Positions 1 through 8,397 of a DNA stretch of 64,000 nucleotides are shown here, piece after piece. The stretch is from Novosphingobium panipatense. GTDB taxonomy: Bacteria; Pseudomonadota; Alphaproteobacteria; Sphingomonadales; Sphingomonadaceae. The notes below the pieces were generated by a model that saw nothing but the letters and a program-made list of their open reading frames with translations, was not told the origin of the DNA and did not search any database. Within the stretch, counting starts at the first letter, position 1, and each line of letters opens with the position of its first letter. The stretch spans positions 1 to 64,000 of the forward strand of contig NZ_MSQB01000007.1 of assembly GCF_002149965.1 (NCBI RefSeq). Direction: 5' to 3'. The position numbers and the translations under genes are program-made.

Positions 1-96
1 CCCGCGCCCCCACCCACCACCCAACGGTAGTATCCTGCGGGTGGTGGGTGGGGGCGCGGGCCGGTGCCGCGAGAAAATGCCCTTTTGGGCATTTTT
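1..96. repeat. Nested palindromic repeat, copy 1 (cut by window edge)
   Basis: Positions 1-22 and 39-60 are perfect 22-bp inverted arms around a 16-nt loop (AACGGTAGTATCCTGC). GCCGGTGCCGC follows, then a small hairpin with arms AAAATGCCC and GGGCATTTT. The same architecture and nearly the same loop occur at 1599-1746 and, inverted, at 31769-31930. The left flank lies outside the window. It sits just downstream of otsA and could help terminate that transcript. Confidence 0.85.
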
Positions 97-107
97 CAAA
101 CATATGC

Positions 108-1529
108 TTAGGCCGCTTCGTCCTGCTTCGTGCTGCCGGATTGCAGGGGCGCTTGGCCGCCGCGCAGTGCTTTCACGAAGTCCTCCCGCCAACGCTGCAC
201 GTCGTTGTCGCGCACCGAGGCGAGCAGTTTGGCGTGACGCTGGCGGCGTTCGGCCAGCGGCATGTCCAGCGCCTTGCGGATGGTTTCGGCGACGTGCTCG
301 ATCGAGTGCGGATTGACCAGCAGGGCATCGGGCAACTGGTGCGCCGCGCCCGCGAACTGCGAGAGGATCAGCACGCCGGGATTCTCGGGGTCCTGTGCGG
401 CGATATATTCCTTGGCCACGAGGTTCATGCCGTCGCGCAGCGGCGTGACGAGGCCGATCTCCGCCGCGCGATAGAACCCGGCGAGCTGTTCGCGCGGGTA
501 GCCCCGGTTGACGTAGCGGATCGGCACGAAGGCCACGTCGGCATGGGCGCCGTTGATATGGCCGGTCTTGCGCTCCAGGTCCTCGCGGATCTGCTGGTAG
601 CTTGCGACGTCGCCACGCGAAGGCGGAGCGATCTGGAGCAGCACGGCCTTGCCGGCATCCTCGGGATTGTCGGCCAGGAACCGGCCGAAAGCCTCGAACC
701 GTTCGCCCAGCCCCTTGGAATAGTCGAGCCGGTCGACCCCGATCAGGATCTTGCGCCCACGCACGCTGGACTTGAGCCGGTCGTGCGCTTCCTTGGCCTC
801 GGGCCCTTGCGCGGCCTCGGTGAATTCCGCGAAGTCTATGCCGATCGGAAAGGCGCGGGCAATGATCTTGCGGCCCTGGTACTCGACCGAATTGTCGAGG
901 CCGACCCTAAGGCCCATTTCCTTCTGCACATAGTGCAGGAAGCTCTCCAGCCACTCGGTATTCTGGAAGCCGATAACGTCGTATTCCAACATCGAGGCGA
1001 CCAGGCGTTCATGGAAGGGCAGCGAGACGAGCAGGCGCGTCGGCGGCCAGGGGGTGTGGAGGAACAGGCCCATCCGGTTCTTCACGCCCTTTTCGCGCAA
1101 CTGCGAGCCGAGCGGGAGCAAGTGATAGTCGTGGACCCAGACGAGGTCTTCCTCCTCGATCAGGGGCAGCACCGAAGTGGCGAAGCGCGCATTGACCCGC
1201 TCGTAGCCCTCGCCGAAATTGCGGTCGTATTCGGTCAGGTCGATGCGGTAGTGGAACAGCGGCCAGAGCGTGCGGTTGGCATAGCCGTTGTAGTATTCCT
1301 CGATATCCTGGGGTTCGAGATCGATCGTCGCGGTGGTGATGCCGTCGTTGCGCTGCATGTCGAGGTGGCCGGTGAATTCCTCGGTTTCCTGCCCCGACCA
1401 GCCGAACCAGATCCCGCCATGCTCGCGAAGCGCGGAATTGAGCGCCACCGCAAGGCCGCCCTGCGCCCCGGCGGCACCGGCCGCCTTGGGGACCGAGACC
1501 CGGTTCGAGACGACGATCAATCTACCCAT
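108..1529 (-). CDS. otsA: Trehalose-6-phosphate synthase (GT20)
   Basis: This 473-aa enzyme joins UDP-glucose and glucose-6-phosphate to give trehalose-6-phosphate in the cytosol. The length is normal for bacterial OtsA. It opens with RLIVVSNRV and shows HDYHLLP (residues 133-139), FLHTPWP (about 156-162), VDRLDYSKG (265-273, with the substrate-binding Arg and Lys) and [14 protein letters not shown]. The frame stays open upstream through a repeat element, but the start at MGRLIV matches the family N-terminus. It is the last gene of a minus-strand operon after otsB and a GH15 gene, with a 148-bp palindromic element separating it from the GH15 gene. Confidence 0.95.
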   Translation of the reverse strand: MGRLIVVSNRVSVPKAAGAAGAQGGLAVALNSALREHGGIWFGWSGQETEEFTGHLDMQRNDGITTATIDLEPQDIEEYYNGYANRTLWPLFHYRIDLTEYDRNFGEGYERVNARFATSVLPLIEEEDLVWVHDYHLLPLGSQLREKGVKNRMGLFLHTPWPPTRLLVSLPFHERLVASMLEYDVIGFQNTEWLESFLHYVQKEMGLRVGLDNSVEYQGRKIIARAFPIGIDFAEFTEAAQGPEAKEAHDRLKSSVRGRKILIGVDRLDYSKGLGERFEAFGRFLADNPEDAGKAVLLQIAPPSRGDVASYQQIREDLERKTGHINGAHADVAFVPIRYVNRGYPREQLAGFYRAAEIGLVTPLRDGMNLVAKEYIAAQDPENPGVLILSQFAGAAHQLPDALLVNPHSIEHVAETIRKALDMPLAERRQRHAKLLASVRDNDVQRWREDFVKALRGGQAPLQSGSTKQDEAA

Positions 1530-1598
1530 TTCAAATCCCCTGTGGCGCGTCTTGTCCTGAAAAGTGACGGACACGCTTTGCGGGACCGGTTGAGAGCC

Positions 1599-1746
1599 CG
1601 TCTGGAAAATGCCCGAAGGGCATTTTCGGTTCGGCACCGGCCCTCTCCCCCACCCGACCTCCCAACGATAGTACCCTATGGGAGGTCGGGTGGGGGAGAG
1701 GGCCGGTGCCGCCAAAATCCGCCCCTGAGGGCGGATTTTCAGACGA
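1599..1746. repeat. Nested palindromic repeat, copy 2 (complete)
   Basis: The element has three hairpins inside an outer CGTCTG/CAGACG pair. The first has arms AAAATGCCC/GGGCATTTT. The second is a long inverted repeat, arms 1641-1663 and 1680-1702, extended outwards by GGCACCGG/CCGGTGCC, with loop AACGATAGTACCCTAT. The third has arms AAAATCCGCCC/GGGCGGATTTT. It fills the GH15-otsA gap, so the otsA message must contain or start after it, and it may tune otsA expression. Confidence 0.9.
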
Positions 1747-1748
1747 AC

Positions 1749-3563
1749 TCAGCGCCAGTCCCGCCAAGACCGGGACAACTGCCCGGCACAATTGATGATA
1801 CCTACTAGCGAATAGGTCTGCGGAAAGTTCCCCCACAGCTCGCCGGTCTCGAAATCCATGTCTTCCGAGAGCAGGCCCGACTGGGTGCGATGATCGAGCA
1901 TGGCTTCGAAGAGGCGGCGGGCCTCTTCGTCCTGGCCGCTGCGGTGGAGGGCCTCGATCAGCCAGAAAGTGCAGATGTTGAAGGCGGTTTCGGGCAGGCC
2001 GAAATCGTCCTCGCTGTCGTAGCGCAGCATGTGCTCGCCCCGGCGCAGGGCCTTCTGCACGGCCTGGAGCGTGGCGCGGAAACGCGGATCGTCGGCCTCG
2101 ACGAAGCGCAGCTCGACCATTTGCAGCAGGCTGGCATCTAGCTGCGAGCCGCCGAAGCTGGCCGCATAGTGCCCGCCCGCGCCGCTGTCGTCGAATTCCG
2201 GGTTCTCCACCGGGTGCCAGGCCTGCTCGTCGATATTCCGGCGCACGGTTTCCGCCCGCTCCCGCCAGATGGCGGCGCGGTCTTCGAGGCCGAGGAACTC
2301 GGCGGCATTGGCGAGGCGGTCGCAGGCGGCCCAGCTCATGACGGTGGAGTAGGTATGCACGGCCGTGCGCGTGCGCAGTTCCCACAGGCCCGCGTCGGGC
2401 TGGTCGTGGGTCTTCCACGCCATTTCGCCCACCTGCTCCAGGCTGGCGAAATCCTCACGCGTGGCGATCCGCAGCAGGCGGCGGTCGGAGAAGGCCTGGA
2501 TGGAGGGCAGGACGATCTGGCCGTAGCAGTCGTTCTGGACCTGATAATAGGCCGCGTTGCCGATGCGCACCGGCCCCATGCCGCGATAGCCGGCAAGGTC
2601 GGGCGCCTCCCACTCGATGATCTCGCGCCCGCCGCTGACGGCATAGAGCGGCTGGATCGCGCCGCCCTCTGCCCCGTCCACGATATTGCGCAGATAGGCG
2701 AGGTACTTTTCCAGCACGTCCAGCGCGCCCAGGTGGTTGAGCGCCTGCACCGTGTAATAGGCGTCGCGGATCCAGCAGTAGCGATAGTCCCAGTTACGCT
2801 GGCTGCCTGGTGCCTCGGGGATCGAGGTGGTGAGCGCCGCCACGATCGCGCCGGTTTCCTCGTGCTGGCAGAGCTTGAGCGTGATGGCGGCGCGGATCAC
2901 CGCGTCCTGCCAGTCCAGCGGCGTGGCAAGGCCGCGCACCCAGAGCCGCCAGTAGTCGCCAGTGTGGCGGAGCATCGATTCCATCTCGTGCTCGATGTCG
3001 CCCGCGAAGGGTTCATCCGGGCCGAGGAAGAAGTGCTGCGTGGTCTCCAGCCGGTAGAACCGCTCGTCCAGCACATAGCCGACCGGGGCATTGGTGGTGA
3101 GGCGCAGGGTATTGCGCTCGACCAGGTAGCGGATGTGGTTGGAGCCGCGCGTGGTGGGCGCAAGCTGCGCGCCGTAGCCGCTCATCGGCGTGAGCACCGA
3201 GCGGATGCGCGGCGAGCCGCTGACCGGGCGGACGATGCGCGCATAGGCGACGGGGCGGTAAGTGCGGCCGGACCGTTCGAAACGTGGGCAGAAGTCGATC
3301 ACTTCCACCGCGCCGCCGCGCGAATCCTCCAGCCGGGTGACCAGGATCGGGGTATTGCGCGAATAGCGCTGGGTCACCGAGACCTGGTTTTCCAGCTCGA
3401 AGCGCCAGGTGCCGCCGTCCTGCCCGTCCGGGCCGCGCAGCAGGGCGCAGAAGGTAGGGTCTCCGTCGACGCGCGGCACACAGCCCCAGACGAGGGCGCC
3501 GCGGGTGTCGATCAGGCCGGAGACCTGGCAATTGCCGATGGGCCAGAGTTCGAGCGCGCTCAT
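1749..3563 (-). CDS. Glycoside hydrolase family 15 protein (glucoamylase/trehalase-like)
   Basis: The 604-aa product resembles the bacterial GH15 group that includes glucoamylases and some trehalases. An N-terminal beta domain begins with IGNCQVSGLIDTRGALVWG, followed by an alpha/alpha barrel. NWDYRYCWIRDA lies at residues 257-268, followed by EWEAPDLAGYRG. Near the C-terminus LLSEDMD and GNFPQTYS carry the expected catalytic Glu region. The chosen ATG overlaps the otsB stop as ATGA, so the two are translationally coupled. Lying between otsB and otsA, it probably acts on trehalose or a related alpha-glucan. The substrate is not readable from sequence. Confidence 0.88.
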   Translation of the reverse strand: MSALELWPIGNCQVSGLIDTRGALVWGCVPRVDGDPTFCALLRGPDGQDGGTWRFELENQVSVTQRYSRNTPILVTRLEDSRGGAVEVIDFCPRFERSGRTYRPVAYARIVRPVSGSPRIRSVLTPMSGYGAQLAPTTRGSNHIRYLVERNTLRLTTNAPVGYVLDERFYRLETTQHFFLGPDEPFAGDIEHEMESMLRHTGDYWRLWVRGLATPLDWQDAVIRAAITLKLCQHEETGAIVAALTTSIPEAPGSQRNWDYRYCWIRDAYYTVQALNHLGALDVLEKYLAYLRNIVDGAEGGAIQPLYAVSGGREIIEWEAPDLAGYRGMGPVRIGNAAYYQVQNDCYGQIVLPSIQAFSDRRLLRIATREDFASLEQVGEMAWKTHDQPDAGLWELRTRTAVHTYSTVMSWAACDRLANAAEFLGLEDRAAIWRERAETVRRNIDEQAWHPVENPEFDDSGAGGHYAASFGGSQLDASLLQMVELRFVEADDPRFRATLQAVQKALRRGEHMLRYDSEDDFGLPETAFNICTFWLIEALHRSGQDEEARRLFEAMLDHRTQSGLLSEDMDFETGELWGNFPQTYSLVGIINCAGQLSRSWRDWR

Positions 3564-4393
3564 GCCGGGCTGTTCTCCTTGTGCGAATTGGGGGTGCTGC
3601 TGCGGTCTGCCGCAAGCCATGCGTGTACGGCGGACACGGATTCTAGCCGCCAGCGGGCGTGCGTTTCGCGCATGGGGCCGACGAGTATGCCCGCCCCGCC
3701 GAGCCGGGTCACGGCGGCGAAGGCGTCCTCGTCGGTCACGTCGTCGCCGATGAATAGGGGGAAGGCGCCTGCGAAGGGCGGGCCCTGCATGAAGCGCTCC
3801 ACCGCGCTGCCCTTGTCGGATCCGGGCATGGCCAGTTCGATGACCTGCTTGCCGTGCTTGAGCTTCAGCCCGAAAGCCGCGCCGGTTTCATCGGCGCAAG
3901 CGACAAGTGCCGCAAGCGCTTCGGGGTGGCGGCGATAGTGTACCGCGATGCTGAAGGGCTTGGGTTCGACCAGCAGGCCGCCATGATCCTTGGCGAAATC
4001 AGAGAGGCGTTTCGTAACGGCACCGGGAAGCGGCTGGGCGAGCGGGGTGACCTCGCGGCTTCCCGCCTGACGGAATTCGCCGCCGTGGGAACCCGCCACG
4101 GCCACGTCCAGGGGGCCGAGCATCGCTTCGAGCGCTTCGAGCGAGCGACCGGTGACGACGGCGAAGCGCCCTTCGAGCCGCGCGTTCAGATCGGCGATCA
4201 GGGCGGGCAGGCTTGCCGGAACGTAGACGCCATGGGGATCATCCGCGATCTCCACCAGAGTACCGTCGAAATCCAGGAACAGCGCGACTGGATCCGTACT
4301 GGACGAGAGAGTGGCCAGAGGAGGGGGTGACGGCAGATCGCGCGGAATTGCGCCATGTTCCGCCAGCGATTGGGCTTCGCGTGGATCGGTCAT
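3560..4393 (-). CDS. otsB: Trehalose-6-phosphate phosphatase
   Basis: This 277-aa HAD-superfamily phosphatase removes phosphate from trehalose-6-phosphate. Visible motifs are the nucleophile loop LFLDFDGTLVEIADDP, VVTGRSLEAL, GSHGGEFR, and the magnesium-binding IGDDVTDEDAF. The open frame runs about 90 codons further upstream, but the MTDPREAQ start leaves a normal-sized enzyme. It is first in the operon otsB-GH15-otsA. About 290 bp without a gene separates it from the divergent HAD gene at 4681, leaving room for divergent promoters. Confidence 0.93.
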   Translation of the reverse strand: MTDPREAQSLAEHGAIPRDLPSPPPLATLSSSTDPVALFLDFDGTLVEIADDPHGVYVPASLPALIADLNARLEGRFAVVTGRSLEALEAMLGPLDVAVAGSHGGEFRQAGSREVTPLAQPLPGAVTKRLSDFAKDHGGLLVEPKPFSIAVHYRRHPEALAALVACADETGAAFGLKLKHGKQVIELAMPGSDKGSAVERFMQGPPFAGAFPLFIGDDVTDEDAFAAVTRLGGAGILVGPMRETHARWRLESVSAVHAWLAADRSSTPNSHKENSPA

Positions 4394-4680
4394 TGCGTTC
4401 AGTCTTGCACCTTCGAAGGAGGATGGCCACCCCTCTTGCGGCGAAACTTGCGCCGGATTGGCCGAATGATGCCATGCAACGAGCGGTCCCGCCGAGGGTT
4501 CCGGCGCGGCAGGGCGGGCGGCACGGAAAATTGCCGCCGAATTCGAGGCAAGATGTTGCGGTCCATGGAATTTTCCGCACGTTTCGCGGATTTTGTCATC
4601 GTATTGGCGCAGGAACGCGATTTCCTTCCTGCGCGGTTGATGGCAGGGCCGTTCCACACGCAAATGCGAAAAGGCATGAG

Positions 4681-5433
4681 ATGAAGCAGATCGTAGCGTT
4701 CGACCTCGATGGAACCCTGGCGCTGAGCAAGCAGCCGCTGACCGACGAGATGGCGCAGCTCATGGCCGAACTGCTGGAAGTGGCGCAAGTCGCCGTGATT
4801 TCCGGTGGTGACTGGCCGCAGTTCGACAAGCAGGTGGCCAGCCGCCTGCCCGCCCATGCCGACCGTTCGCGGCTCTGGCTGATGCCCACCAGCGGCGCCA
4901 AGCTCTACGTCCACAAGGATGAGCGCTGGACCCCGGTCTATGCCGAACTGTTCACCGACGAACAGAAGCGCGAGATCCTGGAAGCCTTCGATGCCTCGCT
5001 GGCGGCCACCGGCTTCACTCCGGAGGAAACCTGGGGCGAGCGGATCGAGGATCGTGGCAGCCAGATCACGTTCTCGGCGCTGGGCCAGCAGGCGCCGCTC
5101 GAAGCCAAGGAAGTGTGGGACCCCGATTTCGCCAAGCGCAAGGTGATCCAGGCCGATCTGGTGAAGCGCCTGCCCGGCGTTTCGGTCAACCTCGGCGGCG
5201 CCACGTCGGTGGACGTCACCCAGCCGGGCGTGGACAAGGCCTGGGGCCTGAAGCGCTTGGCCGAGCACAGCGGCGTGGCCGAGGCGGACATGCTGTTCAT
5301 CGGCGATGCCATCTTCCCGGGCGGCAACGACTATCCGGCCAAGGCCATGGGTCTCGACACGGTCTGCGTGCGCGATCCGGCCGATACGGCCAATGTCATC
5401 ACCGCCATCATCGCCTGCCAGAAGGCGGGCTGA
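4681..5433 (+). CDS. HAD-IIB hydrolase resembling eukaryotic-type phosphomannomutase
   Basis: The 250-aa protein begins MKQIVAFDLDGTLALSK, the HAD motif I with two Asp. Motif II may be VISGGDW. Near the C-terminus it has FIGDAIFPGGNDYPA, close to the GDKTMPGGND signature of eukaryotic PMM2-type phosphomannomutases. The cap-domain motifs that define mutase activity are not certain, so it may be a sugar-phosphate phosphatase. It is divergent from otsB and followed 22 bp later by a membrane protein gene. A role in hexose-phosphate metabolism is inferred. Confidence 0.75.
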   Translation: MKQIVAFDLDGTLALSKQPLTDEMAQLMAELLEVAQVAVISGGDWPQFDKQVASRLPAHADRSRLWLMPTSGAKLYVHKDERWTPVYAELFTDEQKREILEAFDASLAATGFTPEETWGERIEDRGSQITFSALGQQAPLEAKEVWDPDFAKRKVIQADLVKRLPGVSVNLGGATSVDVTQPGVDKAWGLKRLAEHSGVAEADMLFIGDAIFPGGNDYPAKAMGLDTVCVRDPADTANVITAIIACQKAG

Positions 5434-5455
5434 ACACGGCCTTTGCGGGCGCGCG

Positions 5456-6013
5456 ATGCCCGCGTTCTACCTTACCCTGATCGCGGTCCTGCTCGCGGGT
5501 TTCGGCGCGCGGGACCAGATCACCATCGCGTCCCTTTCCGCGCGGCAGGGGCAGAGGCCCGGCGTCCTGCTGGCGGCGCTGCTCAGTGCGGGGCTGACGG
5601 CCGCTGCCGCGGCCTGGGCGGCGGGGTTCATGCTGGCGCAGCTGCCGCCCCCGGCGCGCGCGATCTTTGCGGGCATCGCTCTGGCTCTGGCCGGGCTCGA
5701 ATCGCTGGTGCTGGTGCCGCGCCCGCGCCTTGCCGAGCCGACCAATTCGCTGGGCGCGCTGCTCTTGGTCCTGCTCGCCAGCCAGATCACCGATGCAGCG
5801 CGCTTCCTGATCCTCGGCATGGGCGTGGGCATGGCCGCGCCGATCGCATCGGGCGCGGCAGGGGCCGTGGGCGGCGCGATCCTGGCGGGCACAGCCTGGG
5901 CGGCGCCGCAGATTCTGGACGGCACGGCGGCGCGCTGGACCCGGCGGATCGTCGGGGGCGTGCTGGTTGTAGCGGCGCTGATCCTGTTCCTGAGGGAATT
6001 TTCGATACTCTGA
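5456..6013 (+). CDS. Multi-pass membrane protein, possibly GDT1/TMEM165-like
   Basis: The 185-aa, Ala/Leu-rich protein has about five or six hydrophobic segments. Two internal half-repeats contain GARDQITIASLSARQ and SQITDAARFLIL. These loosely recall the paired ExGD(K/R)(T/S)Q motifs of GDT1/UPF0016 cation transporters, but the key Glu is not in the expected place. It follows the HAD gene by 22 bp and is probably co-transcribed. The relationship to GDT1 is weak, and 'inner-membrane protein of unknown function' is the safe name. Confidence 0.6.
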   Translation: MPAFYLTLIAVLLAGFGARDQITIASLSARQGQRPGVLLAALLSAGLTAAAAAWAAGFMLAQLPPPARAIFAGIALALAGLESLVLVPRPRLAEPTNSLGALLLVLLASQITDAARFLILGMGVGMAAPIASGAAGAVGGAILAGTAWAAPQILDGTAARWTRRIVGGVLVVAALILFLREFSIL

Positions 6014-6110
6014 TCGAAAATTCATTTCGAACCGGGGGTTCATTTCCGCATTCATAAATCTAAATAGATCACGGAACGAGAAACCCGACTGCAACGAGGG
6101 AACCAACGGC

Positions 6111-6569
6111 ATGACTTCCAAGGACAATTCCAAGGCCGCTCTGATCGACAGCCTGAACGGGCTGCTTGCCGATACCTTCGCGCTCTACGTGAAGACCAAG
6201 AATTTCCACTGGCATGTCCGCGGCCCGCAGTTCCATGACCTGCACTTGCTGTTCGATGCGCAGGCCACCGAAGTGTTCGGCCTGACCGACCTCATTGCCG
6301 AGCGCGTCCGCAAGCTGGGCGGCACCACCCTGACTTCGATCGGCTCGATCGCCGCCAAGACCTCGATCAAGGACGAGGACGATACGCGCCTCGATGCCAT
6401 GGCCATGGTCAAGGAATTGTTCGAGGACAACTCCGCCTATGTCGCCAGCCTGAAGGCGACCAAGGAACTGGCGGGCGAAGCCGGCGACAATGCCACCGAC
6501 GGCATCATCGACGACTGGACCGACCAGGCCGAACAGCGCGCCTGGTTCCTGCGCGAGATTATCGCCTGA
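6111..6569 (+). CDS. dps: Dps-family DNA-binding ferritin-like protein
   Basis: This 152-aa protein belongs to the Dps mini-ferritins, which oxidise and store iron and protect DNA under oxidative stress. The ferroxidase signature is clear: KTKNFHWHVRGPQFHDLH followed by FDAQATEVFGLTDLIAER. DNNATDGIIDDW-type helices close the four-helix bundle. The start follows GAGGGAACC. The 97 bp upstream are AT-rich for this genome, with TTCATTTC repeated twice, a likely promoter region. Confidence 0.93.
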   Translation: MTSKDNSKAALIDSLNGLLADTFALYVKTKNFHWHVRGPQFHDLHLLFDAQATEVFGLTDLIAERVRKLGGTTLTSIGSIAAKTSIKDEDDTRLDAMAMVKELFEDNSAYVASLKATKELAGEAGDNATDGIIDDWTDQAEQRAWFLREIIA

Positions 6570-6685
6570 TACCGAATCGGGGCTCTCCCCTGTTGAGCCC
6601 CTGTGTCGCCGGTGCGGACACGCTGTCCCTTTGCGGGGCCGTTCCGGCAAAAGGATGGCGTCGTTCCTTCATGGGGCGGCGCCTT

Positions 6686-6726
6686 TCCTTTTGGCGGCAC
6701 CCCGAAATGCCCGCTTGGGCATTTCG
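6686..6726. repeat. Degenerate fragment of the nested palindromic repeat
   Basis: GGCGGCACC is followed by a hairpin with arms CGAAATGCCC (6703-6712) and GGGCATTTCG (6717-6726). These match the right part of the elements at 1, 1599 and 31769 without the long inverted repeat. It lies 25 bp upstream of the pgl start and was probably left by decay of a full copy. Confidence 0.6.
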
Positions 6727-6750
6727 CGAAGAGGCTTTAAGCCTAGCCTC

Positions 6751-7371
6751 ATGCCCAAACTCGAAATCATCGAAGGCGCCGACGACGGCGTTATCGCCGA
6801 ATGGTTCGCGGCGCGCCTCCGCGCCGCGCTGGCCACCAGCCCCGAAGATATCGCGATCACCGTGCCGGGCGGCTCCACGCCCTTCCCGATCTTCGACCGG
6901 CTGGCGGCGATGGACCTGCCCTGGCACCGCATCGCGGTTTGGCCGGGGGATGACCGTATCGTCGATGAGGACCATCCCGCCAGCAACGTCGGGAAGATCC
7001 GCGCCCGGCTGGAGCCTGCAGGCGCGCTGATCGTGCCGCTTGCCGAGGACGCCCAGCCTCCGCACTTCGCCATCGCCTGGCTCGGCATGGGCGGCGACGG
7101 GCATATCGCCTCGCTGTTCCCCAACACCGATCCGCAAGTGGACGATGCTTACGCGGTGCGCCGCCTGACTCCCGATCCGCTGCCGCCCGAAGCGCCTTTC
7201 GACCGCCTCAGCCTGACCATCCCCGCGTTGACCGACAGTGACGAGATCATGTTTGTCATCCGGGGCGCCGACAAGCGCGCCGTTTTCGATGCGGCCGTGA
7301 AGGGCGAGCACGACCTTCCGGTCGCCCGCCTGCTGCGTGCCGCGCGGCACAAGGTGACGTGTTTCTGCTGA
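6751..7371 (+). CDS. pgl: 6-phosphogluconolactonase
   Basis: The 206-aa protein hydrolyses 6-phosphogluconolactone in the pentose-phosphate and Entner-Doudoroff pathways. Recognisable family motifs are ITVPGGSTPFPIFDRLA, WPGDDRIVDEDHPASNVG (sugar-phosphate binding), and the catalytic loop AWLGMGGDGHIASLFPN. The end RAARHKVTCFC is shorter than in many homologues. The frame is open upstream across a repeat remnant, and MPKLEIIEG is the natural start. It overlaps the next gene by 13 bp. Confidence 0.9.
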   Translation: MPKLEIIEGADDGVIAEWFAARLRAALATSPEDIAITVPGGSTPFPIFDRLAAMDLPWHRIAVWPGDDRIVDEDHPASNVGKIRARLEPAGALIVPLAEDAQPPHFAIAWLGMGGDGHIASLFPNTDPQVDDAYAVRRLTPDPLPPEAPFDRLSLTIPALTDSDEIMFVIRGADKRAVFDAAVKGEHDLPVARLLRAARHKVTCFC

Positions 7372-7850
7372 ACGCAATTCTCCACCGGCTTCCGGCGCCC
7401 CTGCACCGGAAGCTCTACCGGCTGGCCCATTGGGGCCGCAAGCAGGTGTGGCGGATATGGCGGCCCAGCCTCGACGGTGTGCGGGTGCTCGCTCTCGACG
7501 GCGAGGGCCGGGTGCTGCTGGTGCGCCACTCCTACGGTTCGGATCGGTGGATGCCGCCGGGCGGCGGGCTGGGCCGGGGGGAAGACCCGGTGGCGGCGGC
7601 GCGGCGTGAGCTGTTGGAGGAAACCGGCTGCGCGTTGTCCGATGCCCGGCTTCTGGCGATAGCCACCGAGGACCTTGTCGGCGCCAGCAACCATGTCCAC
7701 GTCGTTGCCGGGCGGACGGGTGACCTGCCGCGCGTGGACGGCCGCGAGATCGTCGAGGCCCGGTTCTTCTCCATCGATGCCTTGCCCGAACCTATGGCGG
7801 CGCGGCTTCCGGCGGAATTGCGGCAATGGGTGAGCGACTATGCGAGGTAA
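7359..7850 (+). CDS. Nudix hydrolase
   Basis: This 163-aa protein has a complete Nudix box, GGLGRGEDPVAAARREL followed by LEETG, with the REXXEE metal-binding core. It should cleave a nucleoside diphosphate linked to another moiety, but the substrate is not evident. It starts with GTG inside the last codons of pgl and overlaps the following acetyltransferase by 11 bp, so the three genes form a coupled unit. The first 30 residues are basic and hydrophobic and look like an amphipathic extension. Confidence 0.88.
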   Translation: MFLLNAILHRLPAPLHRKLYRLAHWGRKQVWRIWRPSLDGVRVLALDGEGRVLLVRHSYGSDRWMPPGGGLGRGEDPVAAARRELLEETGCALSDARLLAIATEDLVGASNHVHVVAGRTGDLPRVDGREIVEARFFSIDALPEPMAARLPAELRQWVSDYAR

Positions 7851-8388
7851 CGGCGCGCGGGATGATGGCGTCTATCGTGACGGACTCTTTCTCGAAACCC
7901 CGCGCTTGCGGCTGCGTCCACCTGTCGCCGCCGATTTTGAGCCGATGCGCCAGATGTTCTGCGATCCGCAGGTCGTGGCCCATATCGGCGGCAGCCCGCT
8001 CTCCCGCGCGGAGGCCTGGGGCCGCTTCCAGCGCGACGTCGGGCACTGGGCGCTGGAGGGCTTCGGGCAGTTCACCCTGCTGGAGAAATCGTCGGGCCGC
8101 TACGTCGGCAAGCTCGGCCATGCGAAGTTCCTGCGCGATCTCGGGCCGAAGGCCGGGGCGGAAATCGAGATGACCTGGACGCTGGCCTCGGGCTTTCACG
8201 GACAGGGCTATGCGGCCGAGGCAGGGCAGGCGGCTCTCGCCTGGTTCGACGCGCAAGGACCGCGCCGCACGGCCTGCATCGTGGCAGAAGCCAACTTGCC
8301 CTCGCTAAGGCTGGCGGAAAGGCTGGGTTACCGCGAAGTGGACCGGCTTTCCGGTGACGGCTGCACAAGGGTCGTTCTGGTGCGCTAG
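7840..8388 (+). CDS. GNAT-family N-acetyltransferase (RimJ/RimL-like)
   Basis: The 182-aa sequence follows the RimJ/RimL pattern: LETPRLRLRPPVAADF near the N-terminus, then SGRYVGKLGH, and the acetyl-CoA loop region ASGFHGQGYAAEAGQAAL, then EANLPSLRLAERLGYRE. It probably acetylates an amine on a small molecule or protein terminus. The start overlaps the nudix stop. It converges with dinB, with only 9 bp between the stops. Confidence 0.88.
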   Translation: MRGNGARDDGVYRDGLFLETPRLRLRPPVAADFEPMRQMFCDPQVVAHIGGSPLSRAEAWGRFQRDVGHWALEGFGQFTLLEKSSGRYVGKLGHAKFLRDLGPKAGAEIEMTWTLASGFHGQGYAAEAGQAALAWFDAQGPRRTACIVAEANLPSLRLAERLGYREVDRLSGDGCTRVVLVR

Positions 8389-8397
8389 GATAAATTC

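Noticed and set aside
48..1808. 586-aa frame opposite otsA
   Set aside because: It is antisense to a certain gene and crosses the palindromic element; no family motif is visible.
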